The notes under the pieces were generated by a model that worked only from the letters and a program-made list of their open reading frames with translations, was not told the DNA's origin and made no database searches. This document shows, piece by piece, positions 1-8,841 of a stretch of DNA of 64,000 nucleotides. This DNA comes from Emiliania huxleyi CCMP1516. Lineage: Eukaryota > Haptophyta > Isochrysidales > Noelaerhabdaceae. Position 1 is the stretch's first letter, and each line of letters begins with the position of its first letter. Made by a program: the position numbers and the translations under genes. The stretch lies in contig NW_005199626.1 in assembly GCF_000372725.1 (NCBI RefSeq), positions 18,652 to 82,651 on the forward strand, read 5' to 3'.

Positions 1-475
1 AGAGGCGGTCTCCTAGAGGCGATTGCTTACTATAGATCAAAGCTAGAGGCGGTGGTCTTTGTGTGGGTGCCATCGCACGTGGGAATAGCCTGCAGCGCAT
101 ACGGACGTAGCGACAGCATACCTCGGAAACAACGATACGGAGGACGCCTCAAAAGTGGTGAGGGACGCGGTGCGAACTAGGCCATGCATGTACACGACGC
201 GAAGGGAGGCGGCAGAGGACACAGAGAAGAGGGAGATAGTGGACCGACGGACGTACGGGCACATGTGTCAGAGCGCGCACGAGTGGGTGTGCGAACAATT
301 TCGGAAGACAGGTGAGGCCGGGATCACACACGACACACGGCAGGGGTGGCGACAATGGGTCCTCGGAGAGGATACCCTGGGTGGGCGGGGCCTCTACTCG
401 CCAGCTCCAGACCCCTCCATCCGCACAACCCCTCCGGCCCCTCCAGCCCCCTCCGACCCCTCCAGCCCTCTCTAG
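1..475 (+). pseudogene. LINE-type retrotransposon RNase H fragment, frameshifted
   Basis: Frame 1 from the left edge reads VVFVWVPSHVGIA, the signature strand-turn of the RNase H domain found at the end of many non-LTR retrotransposon pol proteins. The frame then breaks. The expected continuation, DVATAYLG with the last catalytic-type Asp, is in frame 2 starting near position 101, so about one base was lost near 98-104. Frame 2 stays open to 475 and has a Cys/His-containing tail (CMYTTRREA, MCQSAHEWVCEQF). The rest of the element lies left of the window. RNase H in such elements removes the RNA strand during target-primed reverse transcription; this copy is dead as read. The family assignment rests on one motif and general knowledge of LINE proteins. 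Confidence 0.6.
354..404 (+). repeat. Dispersed repeat copy 1 (about 50 bp)
   Basis: The segment starting TGGGTCCTCGGAGAGG and ending CCTCTACTCGCCAG recurs in the same orientation at 2216-2270 with only a few mismatches. Copy 1 sits inside the tail of the retrotransposon relic, so it may be part of that element's 3' region. Confidence 0.65.
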
Positions 476-1150
476 CCCACTGGACCCCTCCTACGCCTCG
501 CTTTTGGCCAGCCCTCCAACCACCCACCCCTCCGAGTGCCCTCCTGGGCCCTGCCGCCTGACACCTCTATCGGTGGAGGGCTTTAGGTCACGGTCCACAC
601 TCCCGCCCTCCCGACCCCTCCACACCCCTACAGCGGCACCCCTACCCCTCCCGCCGTTTTAGGGCCTCCCCACCCGCACTCGACTGAGAATCGGTTTGCG
701 CACGCACGTCCGCGAAGGCCACCCCGGGGTGCCGGCATCATCAGCAACGGCCTCCTCTGCAACGTCGCCGATGCGGTTTGTGAGGATTGCATCGTGGAGC
801 CGCACCCGACATTGCCGGAGTGCAATCGCCAGCGGCGCCACCAACTTCCAAGGCCTCGCGTGCCTCGCTGGCTGCTCTCCCACTCCCTCGTCTCAGAGCC
901 GTCGTGCTCGGAGCTCGCTGTGTGCTGTGTCCCGATAACCTGGACGACGCAAGAGGCTCTTCGGAAGAGGCGAGAACGGAGAGAGAAGACGGGCGTGCCT
1001 TTCCTGCTGAAAAGAATTTCGGCCGCCGAACACATGTTGCTTAAAATCCCTGTGTCGGGTGAACCCCGGGTGTGGCGGCGTGCCGTCCTCCCAAAGTCCC
1101 ATCCGCCATCCCTCCCTTGGGTTGTCTTTTTTTTCTGATTCTTTTTTCTC
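476..1150. other. No gene seen
   Basis: Pyrimidine-rich sequence made of short C/CCT runs up to about 660, then mixed GC-rich sequence. The small open frames here overlap each other on both strands and show no domain, splice pattern or codon signal. Confidence 0.5.
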
Positions 1151-1212
1151 TCATGTTCATGTGGGCGTCGAGCCGCCGAGCTGTTGCATAGTCAGCGTGC
1201 GCGTGATAAGAA

Positions 1213-2160
1213 TCACCCCTCGACGGGTCGCTGCGGCGGCCACTGCGCCGATTCGAGGCCGTACTTTTGGAGGGCGTAGTCGCCGCTCTTGGCCACGCTC
1301 TGCTGCGCAACCTCGAGCGCCGTGTTGAAGCCAAAGATATCGAGGAACCTGAAGTGGCCGCGCAGGTAGGCGTAGGGCACTAGCGACGGCTCTTTCGTCG
1401 CGAGCAGGTTGGTCGGCGCGGGCAGGTCCTTGAAGTACAGGATGGGGAGGATGGCGAGCGAGACGGCCAGCATCGCCGGTCCGCCGCCCACCAGCCACGC
1501 CACCGACGGCACGAGCAGGTAGAGCATCCGCTCGCCAGCAGTCCACATGTGGTGGGAGAGCACCATCAGCAGCATCACCGTCCCGCGCGACGTGCCCTCG
1601 TCGCGCTGGTCGTTGGCCACCTGGAAGAGGAACGCGACCGTGTTCATGTAGCGCACGCTCTGCAGGTACGCGAGCGCCGCAGCGACGAGCATCAGCGATG
1701 TCGAGCCGTACTTGACGAGCTCGAGCGCCGAGAGCGTCTTGCGCGACGCGAGGCCGATGAGCAGCGAGAGCGTCGTGAAGCACGCCGAAGAGAAGAAGGA
1801 CGCCGACGTCAGGCCGTTGCGCAGCGTCTGCACGCCCAGGATGTAGTCGCCCTTCTCGAGGATGTAGCGCGTCCACACCGCGCGCGCCTCGGCGTTCTGC
1901 GAGCTCCAAGCCGCGGTGTAGCGGTTTGACACGAGTTGGTAGGTGGCGATGATGGCCCAGCCGGCGAAGCCGAGGGGTGCGTCGAGCTGCTCGAGGCTCG
2001 GCATCGCGCAGCCGAACTTGGCGCAGGGCGGAGGGCTGCGGCAGTCGAGTCGCGGCAGCAGAGGCCTCGGCGGCAGCGTCGTAAACGCGACGGCTAGCGG
2101 TGCGAAGAGAGCGAGCATACTGCCAACCCGCTGGCGACACTCTGGCGAGTAGAGGCACAC
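1213..2160 (-). CDS. DUF599 family multi-pass membrane protein
   Basis: Single-exon gene of 315 residues. The core from about residue 60 to 260 matches the DUF599 pattern: a first membrane helix (GFAGWAIIATYQLV), then R..W...I plus the hallmark GVQTLRNGLTSASFFSSA, followed by three further hydrophobic segments. DUF599 proteins occur in bacteria, plants and algae and have no established biochemical role. The N-terminus is Cys/Pro-rich; the internal Met at residue 15 (2118), followed by the hydrophobic LALFAPLAVAF, is a good alternative start and would make a signal or plastid-type leader. It is divergently arranged with the FKBP-TPR gene, the two starts being about 210-255 bp apart, and a dispersed repeat lies in that shared upstream region. 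Confidence 0.85.
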   Translation of the reverse strand: MCLYSPECRQRVGSMLALFAPLAVAFTTLPPRPLLPRLDCRSPPPCAKFGCAMPSLEQLDAPLGFAGWAIIATYQLVSNRYTAAWSSQNAEARAVWTRYILEKGDYILGVQTLRNGLTSASFFSSACFTTLSLLIGLASRKTLSALELVKYGSTSLMLVAAALAYLQSVRYMNTVAFLFQVANDQRDEGTSRGTVMLLMVLSHHMWTAGERMLYLLVPSVAWLVGGGPAMLAVSLAILPILYFKDLPAPTNLLATKEPSLVPYAYLRGHFRFLDIFGFNTALEVAQQSVAKSGDYALQKYGLESAQWPPQRPVEG

Positions 2161-2215
2161 GCACGCTCTCCCAGGTCTCTCGGAGCAGAGCCCCGTCGAG
2201 TCATCGAAAGAGCGT

Positions 2216-2270
2216 GAATGGGTCCTCGCGGAGAGGGTACCCTGGGTGGGCGTTGCCTCTACTCGCCAGG
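2216..2270 (+). repeat. Dispersed repeat copy 2 (about 50 bp)
   Basis: Near-copy of 354-404. It is followed at 2276-2298 by an A-rich run (TTAAAAAAATTAAAG), as expected for a truncated retroelement tail inserted between two divergent genes. Confidence 0.55.
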
Positions 2271-2372
2271 GCGACAGTTAAAAAAATTAAAGAAAAAACC
2301 TCCGCACCGCCCACCGCGCCGCCGCTCCTGACTTGAGAGGGCGCCTGGCATTCGCGCCCCGCTGTCGTTCCC

Positions 2373-5300
2373 ATGCCGCTCGACAACTTCTCGAAGGTGG
2401 ACTTCTCCAAGATCGACCCGAGCGAGTACGAGGAGGAGGGCGCCGCGGCGAAAGCCATGTGCGCCGTCGCCGCTCAGAGTGGAGCCGCACGCTGCCTGCC
2501 ACGCCGCCCACACCATGCCACGCCGTCGCCACAGGCAGGAGCGGATGCTGGACGGCGACCTCCCGGAGCACATGGGCATGGAGGAGATGATGGCGGGCAT
2601 GGGAATGGGCGGCGGCATGGGCATGGGCGGCATGGGCGGCGGTGCTGGGCTCGAGGGGCGCGACTGGGACGAGTACAGGGTGGCGTCGATGGAGCCGGGC
2701 GACGTCGGGCTGACGCTGGACTGCAGCGGGGGCAAGGGCGCCCTCACAAAGACGCTGCGTCGCGCCGGCGCGCGCGACGACTTTGAGAACCCGTCCGACC
2801 GGTGGGAGGCTGTGCTGCGGCTCTCGGGCGCCGTCGCCGGCGGCGGTGTGCGGCGCGAGCCGTGCCGGAGGGTCTGCTTCGGCGCGTGGGGTCGACGCGT
2901 CCACGACGCGCTTCCCCTAGGCGCGCCGTTCGACTCCTTCCAGGGGTGCGTCACGATGGGGGAGGGCCGCCTCTCTGCGTGGCTGGACAAGGCCGTCCGC
3001 ACGATGAAGCGCGGCGAGGCGTCCACGCGCAGATGCCGAGCACAACCTGCAAGTCGCACTCGCGAGGACGCGTAGTCAGCGGCATTCAGCGGCCGCCCGC
3101 GGTAGTCGCGGCGGGCTTCGCAGCCCGTGCACTCACGCGATGCTCCGGATTCACCACCCGAGACCGTGTTCCCGCCCTGACGCTGGCGTCTTCGCACCGC
3201 AGGCGTCCGCCTTCACCGTCCTGCCCGCGGCGCGGGACGGGGAGGCACTGCTCTCGGTGAGGCGCGAGGGCGGCCCGTCGGCCGAGGGGCTGCCGGCCGA
3301 GGCGGTGCTCGAGTACGAGGCATGGCAGCGCGAGGTGCGAGAGGACACGTGGCACGACGCGTCCAGGACGCGTCCAGGACATGTCCTCGCCAGGTGGAGC
3401 TGCGGGAGCTGCGGGAGGTGCAGGTGTTGTGCGACGGCCTCCTACTCCAAAAGACGCTCGTGCGCGCACCAAAGGGCCCTGGCTCGTGGGAGCTGCCCGG
3501 CGAGCGCGCCGAGGTGCGCTGCTCGTGGCGCGGCGAAGTGGAGGCGACGGGCTTCGTCTTTCGAGGGGAGGCGCCGTTCCGTTACTCGCGCGCCGACGCG
3601 TCGCTCCTGCGCGTGTGGCGGGAGCTGAAGATGAAGCGGGGCGAGGTGGCGGAGCTCAAGGTGGCGCCCGAGCTCGCCTACGGGTCGGGAGGCGAGCCCG
3701 AGCTGGGCGTGCCCCCGGGCGCGTCTTTGCTCCTCCGCGTCGCCATGGGGGACTGGAACGACGTCGAGGACGTCTCCCCGGGCAGGGACGGGTCGGCGCT
3801 CAAGGTGGTCGAGATCCACCCGAGATCCACCCGAGATCCACCCGAGATCCACCCGAGATCCACCCGAGATCCACCCGAGATCCACCCGAGATCCACCCGA
3901 GATCCACCCGAGATCCACCCGAGATCCACCCGAGATCCACCCGAGATCCGCCCGAGATCCACCCGAGATCCACCCGAGGTCCACCCGAGATCCACGCTCC
4001 AGGCTCACGCCTCCAGCTTCACGCCTCCAGCTTCACGCCTCCAGGTGGTCGAGTCTCGCGGCGAGGGGTGGCAGCGGCCCATGCAGCGGTACGTCTGCAC
4101 CCTCTCGCTCGAGGTTGAGGTGCGCGCGTGCGCCGAGTCGGCGCCGGAGAAGGTAGCGCCCGAGGCGGAGGTGACGATGGCTCTCGGCGGAGGGTCTGTG
4201 GAGGCGCCGCTCGAGGAGGTGTCTCGCCTCGCAGGGCTGGGGGCATGGGGCGTCGGGGCGGCGCTGGACGTGCTCTTGCCGACGATGCAGCGGCGCGAGC
4301 GGGCGGTGCTGCGCTGCTCGCAGGCTCTGGTCGGCGGCCCTCACGAGCGTGTCGACGTGCGCCGCCGCCCTCTCGCCCTAGAGATGGCGGGGGGGGGGGG
4401 GTGCAACTTGTTCCAACTCGTCGATGACCGAGCCCTCCCCTGACCCCCTGACCCTCCCTGACCCCCTGACCCTCCCTGACCCTCCCTGACCCTCCCTGAC
4501 CCTAGGTGCGCGCCACTCTCTCGTCGTGGGTGCGCGTCGAGCCGGTGCCTCACACGGCCGAGGCGGTCGTGCGCACCGTGCTCGTCGAGGCGGAGGAGCG
4601 TAGAAGCGGGATACGTGTTCACGCATTCCTGTACTCCAACTCGCGCTCGAGAGGACAACCTCTCCGCTGCACTCAACCGCATTCCGCTGCACTCAACCGC
4701 ATTCCGCTGTATTCGGCTGTATTCGGCTGTATTCCGCTGTATTCGGCTGTATCCGGAAGCCCGTGCGCTGCTCTGAAGACTCTGCACGAGACCGTCCTCC
4801 CGCCCTGAGGCTGGCGTATCCACCATGTAGGCGGAGCAGGAGCACGAGCGCCCAAACGAGGACGCGAGGTGCGAGCTGGCCACCCTCCCCGCCACCCTCC
4901 CCGCCACCGTCCCCGCCGCCCTTCCCCCTCCACCCTCCCCGCCAATTTTCCCGCGGCCCTCCCGGCCGCCTTTCCCGCGGCCCTCCCGCCACCCTCCCGG
5001 CCGCCTTTCCGGCGGGGGCCTTTTCCGGAAGCCCCTTTCCCTCCCCTCCCACCTCCTTTGGGTTCACCCGTCCTGGGCTGGAGCAGGCTCCCTTTCCAGC
5101 AATCTCCCCACCAGCAGGCTTCCCCCCCCCCCCCCCCCAAAGGTGCGAGATCACCTTTGCGGTGCGGGCGGCCGGCTCGGGCGCGCTGCTCGAGGAGGCG
5201 GCCGAGCCCGCTCCTCGTCGCGTGAGGCCCTCCGGGATCACCCGGGATCACCCGAGATCTCCCGAGACCAGGCGACCGAGCCGGTCAGCGTCGTGCAGGG

Positions 5301-6108
5301 CGACGGTGCGGTCATCCGCGCCATCGACGCGGCGCTCCTCGAGATGAAGCGCGGGGAGGTGGCGCTGCTGCGCGCGCCGGCCGCGTGGTGCTACGGCGAG
5401 GGGTCGGGCTACACGCGGCCGGCAGGCTTCCCTGCCGACGAGGCGGAGGCGGAGGTGGAGGCGGAGGTGCGCCTAGTCGGCTTCGAGCGCGGCAAGGAGG
5501 CGCGGGCGATGGGCGGCTCGGCGAGAGGCTAGCCCGAGGCGAGGATGAGTCGAGCGCTCGGTCGTGGAATTAGGCGTGGGCGATGAGCCTCGCCGAGCGT
5601 CTCACCGGGCAGCTCAAGAAGAAGGAGCAGGGCAACGCGCTCTTCCGGCGGGGAGAGNNNNNNNNNNNNNNNNNNNNNNNNNNNNNNNNNNNNNNNNNNN
5701 NNNNNNNNNNNNNNNNNNNNNNNNNNNNNNNNNNNNNNNNNNNNNNNNNNNNNNNNNCGAAAGAGCGCAAGACGGCGGCGGAGCAGGTGCGGCTCACGTG
5801 TCTCGTCACCATGGCGGCTTGCCAGCTCCGATTGAGCGAGCACGGGGCCGCAGCAAAGTCGTGCAGCGCGGCGCTTGACATCGCGCCCGGCTCGGCCAAG
5901 GTCCCGGCGCCCGCGCGCCACTCTCTTCGACGCGTCCGCGACGCGTCCGTGACACGCCCGCAGGCGCTCTTTCGGCGCGGACAGGCGCGGCTCGCTCTCG
6001 CCGAGCTGAGCGGCGCCAAGGAGGACTTGCTGGCCGCGGCGAAGGCGCGCGCCTCGCCCCCCGCGCTTGCCTCCTTCCAGCCCACTCGAGGGGGCCCTCC
6101 GCCGAGGC

Positions 6109-6197
<89 letters not shown>

Positions 6198-6349
6198 CGC
6201 GCGCCCGATATCTCTTGACGCCGCCTCTCCGCCGCCGGCAGGCGGACCCGAAGTCGCGCGAGGTGCGGGCCGCCCTCACGCAGCTCAAGGCTGCGCAGGG
6301 ACGCGCGAGGGAGGAAGAGCGGGGTGCCTTCGGTGGCATCTTCACGTGA
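2373..6349 (+). CDS. Multi-domain FKBP-type peptidyl-prolyl isomerase with C-terminal TPR
   Basis: Exons I read: 2373-2458, 2535-2845, 2921-3018, 3203-3334, 3394-3804, 4045-4356, 4506-~4590, ~5143-5197, 5272-5499, 5574-5900, 5964-6044 and 6242-6349. After a Gly/Met-rich leader there are four FKBP-like folds. The second is the clearest (MKRGEVAELKVAPELAYG then GVPPGASLLLRV); the fourth ends MKRGEVALL...WCYGEG. The first and third are diverged and lack most ligand-pocket aromatics, so they may be structural. The junction FERGKE|AWAMSLAERL followed by KKKEQGNALFRRGE is the classic linker into TPRs of FKBP52 and plant ROF proteins, which dock Hsp90. Part of TPR1 falls in the N gap. A continuous protein needs GC donors at 3019, 5198, 5500 and 6045. 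The exon borders between 4590 and 5143 are unresolved. Expected role: Hsp90 co-chaperone/prolyl isomerase. Confidence 0.8.
3805..4044 (+). repeat. Minisatellite intron (11-bp GATCCACCCGA units)
   Basis: About 16 tandem GATCCACCCGA units fill this probable GT-AG intron of the FKBP-TPR gene. The 240-nt segment is a multiple of three and open in the coding frame (repeating IHPRSTRDPPE), so retention would still give protein. Removal joins GSALK to VVESRGEG, and AGGTGGTCGAG occurs at both borders. Confidence 0.75.
5658..5757. other. Assembly gap, 100 N
   Basis: Exactly 100 N, the conventional placeholder for a gap of unknown size. It interrupts the first TPR-encoding exon of the FKBP-TPR gene, just after GNALFRRGE. 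The reading frame on both sides agrees with one exon. Confidence 0.98.
6113..6194. repeat. (CT)n microsatellite in intron
   Basis: About 40 CT units lie inside the last intron (6045-6241) of the FKBP-TPR gene. Confidence 0.95.
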
Positions 6350-6930
6350 CGAGGCAGAGCACAAGACACACACGGCACCACCGTAGCAATCGCTTGCGCC
6401 GCTATTTCGTGCGTCTTCTTTGGTGGCCGCGGCGCGAGGCGCGTCGACACGTTGGCCCTGTGCGCCCGCTGGGAAGTGGGATTTTATCCACAACATGGAC
6501 ATGGACATGGACATGGACATGGACATGGACATGGACATGGACCACGCGGTCTCGGTCTGGAGAGCTGCGGCCTTAAATGCAAGGAATCGGGAACAAAACA
6601 AACACATCTCTCTCTCTGTCTCTCTCAGGATGGGTGAACAGAGGAGCGGGGCGGGGCTGCCCCCCCCCCCCCCCCCCGGGGCCCGGGGGGGGATACACAG
6701 ACACCGTCCGAGTCCCCGATACCCCCCCCTTAACCAAACGTTGAGGGAAACCGGGAACGCCCTAAAAACACCGTGCCTCTCTGTGTGTAGATAAAAAAGC
6801 GGTTACCTCCCGGGATTAAGTATTATGTGTGTGGGGCAGCCAGGAATCCACTCCCTTGAGGTGCCTGCGACGTGGCCACCGACTCGTACGTCCTTCAGCC
6901 GCCAACCAAAGCACACAAACAAGGTCTACC
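6350..6930. repeat. Intergenic spacer with (GGACAT)n and homopolymer C
   Basis: Spacer between the FKBP-TPR and PH-like genes. It holds about eight GGACAT hexamers at 6495-6542, a C/G homopolymer tract at 6661-6690 and a short CTCTCTGT region. No gene is seen. Confidence 0.85.
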
Positions 6931-7719
6931 ATGGCGACATCAAGGCCCTCGATATCAAGACCCCCGAGCGTGGAGGTTGACAAGCGTGACACCGCAATGA
7001 GTGACGCGTCCACCGAGCGAACTCCCTCGCTGAGCGATGGCGCCCTTCTATCTCCGCCCGCAACACAGTGCGAGTGCGTCGGCGGCTCCTCTGGCCATGG
7101 CGGCACGGCCTCCCTCAATGCGCTGGCATTCTTCTACCGACTTCGCAAGCGTCCCATGCAGCGGCTGCAGGCCTTCCTCAGCGAGGAGGACAATCGGAGC
7201 CGCGTGTGGCGAGACCTGGCGCGGTCGGGGCGGCAGCTCAAGGCCAACCGGCACGGCGTGCTCGGCATCGGGGTGGGAGAGTATGCCGAGCGTGAACTCC
7301 AGCTTCTCTCGGACCGCATTGTCTATGAGCACACAACAACCGGAACAAAGTCCAAGGAGATTGCCTTCACCGACATTGCGTACGTGCGCGGCGTCGGAGG
7401 GTCGCGCACGAGCCGGTGGATGATCAAGGTGAATCACGGCCCCGATTACCACTTCACCGCCGATTCGCCCAAGTCGCGCAATGCTTGGGTGTGGTGCGTG
7501 CGCAACAACGTGGAGGCTGCGCAGCGCCGAGCCGCCCTCGAGACGGCGCACGGGTCGGTGGGGTGGCGAGAGGGCGTGCACTCCTCCGGGCACGACGCGT
7601 TCACCGGTCAGCTCGACTCGACCAGCCTCGCCTCGCCTGTGAAGTGCCGCTCCGTTACCGCCTTGCCCAAGCTGAGCGAGGGACTCGCCGAGGGTTGCAA
7701 ATGTGGGAGGTGGGAGTGA
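6931..7719 (+). CDS. PH-domain-like protein
   Basis: 262-residue open frame without introns. ATG at 6931 sits in a strong context (CTACCATGG) and is preferred over upstream in-frame codons. The N-terminal third is Ser/Pro/Thr-rich and probably disordered. Residues about 110-200 resemble a pleckstrin-homology fold: GEYAERELQLLSDRIVYEH, then KEIAFTDIAYVRGV and a final helix with W (NAWVWCVRNNVEAAQRR), the usual Trp-containing C-terminal PH helix. PH domains bind phosphoinositides or proteins at membranes; whether this one binds lipid cannot be told from sequence. The C-terminal 60 residues are low complexity. No partner is suggested by the neighbours. Confidence 0.65.
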   Translation: MATSRPSISRPPSVEVDKRDTAMSDASTERTPSLSDGALLSPPATQCECVGGSSGHGGTASLNALAFFYRLRKRPMQRLQAFLSEEDNRSRVWRDLARSGRQLKANRHGVLGIGVGEYAERELQLLSDRIVYEHTTTGTKSKEIAFTDIAYVRGVGGSRTSRWMIKVNHGPDYHFTADSPKSRNAWVWCVRNNVEAAQRRAALETAHGSVGWREGVHSSGHDAFTGQLDSTSLASPVKCRSVTALPKLSEGLAEGCKCGRWE

Positions 7720-8841
7720 GCCTGCCTCGCTCTACGCTCCCTCTCGAGTCGGAGGTCCCCCCGCCGCCGGCGCCGGGGACCCCCCCCGCGCCCCGCGCCG
7801 CCCGGCCCCGCCTTCTCGTGCTTCTCCGGACTCCGATCTGACCCCGGTCAAAAGTGTTGAATATATTCAAAATACGGAAAAACTTCGTAACTCCTTGGCG
7901 ACGAGCCGCGGGCTTTTGCCACTGCGTGCCAGCCTCAGACAGCCGGGCCGCCCGAGAGTTTTACTGACGAGTTTCTCTCGCGGGGGCGGCCCGGCACAAC
8001 CAACCCTGTGCCTAGCACAAAAAAAAATCTGGCGCAGCGGCCGGCGTGAGCCGCGCCAGCTGGCGACAGATGTCGACAGATTCGACGGATTTGACGGATC
8101 CCTTGATGGTCCGATGGGCGACGGGCGACCCCCCCAAACCCCCCCACCGGGTCTCGAACCTGCCTCCACTCGCTCGAATCAGTACCATTTTACTGCTTCA
8201 GCATCAACGCCACGCCACGTTCTAGGGACGCAGAGCGCGCACTGAGAGACCACTCACATCGCTGTTGCGGGGCGGCAATGTGACTGGACTCGCCGTGCGC
8301 GCCCAGCTAACCCTAGCCACCAGCCTACGCCATACCCAGGTACGGCCGCACACCTGTCTCTCCACCTATCATCCCAACTCCTCGGGCGACCGAGCGGCTG
8401 CGCTACTCAGGCAGCCTCCCTGCCTCAGCCGTTACAGGCACCACCCACCGACCAGTCTCGACGACGAGCCGCGGCAGGGCTCGCTGCGCCGCTGCACAGC
8501 AGTACGCCACAACACAACATATTATCCAACATAACCTCTCCCTGAGTGCCCTACCCTTGCGGGCTCAGTTGCCGCATTAGGAGCCTTCGCACCGCGAGTG
8601 GGCTCAGGTGGGATCCACAGAGAGAGAGGTTCCATACACAGCCGCACTCTACACACCTTACCCCCTCTACTCGGGCGGCATTTGTGGTCTTTGCGGTATG
8701 TACGCCGCTTGGACTACGATTCCGCGAGAGAGGGCCGAGGCGTCGCTCGAGAGACGAGACCGCGGGAGGGTGACTGTAGAGTAAGCCGCTGCCGCGCCTG
8801 CGGCGACCGGCCTGGGGCGGGCGGCGCAAGCGCTGCGCTCT
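7720..8841. other. Repeat-bearing spacer, no protein gene seen
   Basis: Contains an AT-rich box (TATATTCAAAATACGGAAA, 7862-7881) that recurs near 12485, a tRNA-like stretch on the minus strand (8150-8225) and a copy of the tail TACCCCCTCTACTCGGGCGG (8657-8676) shared with the element at 11946-12088. Confidence 0.5.
8150..8225 (-). ncRNA. tRNA-like / SINE-promoter-like segment (degenerate)
   Basis: The minus strand of 8150-8160 reads GGTTCGAGACC, a perfect match to the pol III B-box consensus. Upstream on that strand are GTGGCGTTGATGC, a weak A-box candidate, and a 5-bp stem CAGTA/TACTG around a 6-nt loop like an anticodon arm. I could not close acceptor and T stems, so this is not an intact tRNA. 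A tRNA-derived repeat remnant is the better reading. Confidence 0.3.

Noticed and set aside
6113-6194. Ser/Leu-repeat peptide from the CT microsatellite
   Set aside because: It lies within an intron flanked by a continuous TPR reading frame; translation would be low complexity in all frames.
8150-8225. Functional tRNA gene
   Set aside because: The B-box is perfect but acceptor and T stems do not pair, the anticodon loop is 6 nt and the A-box is weak.
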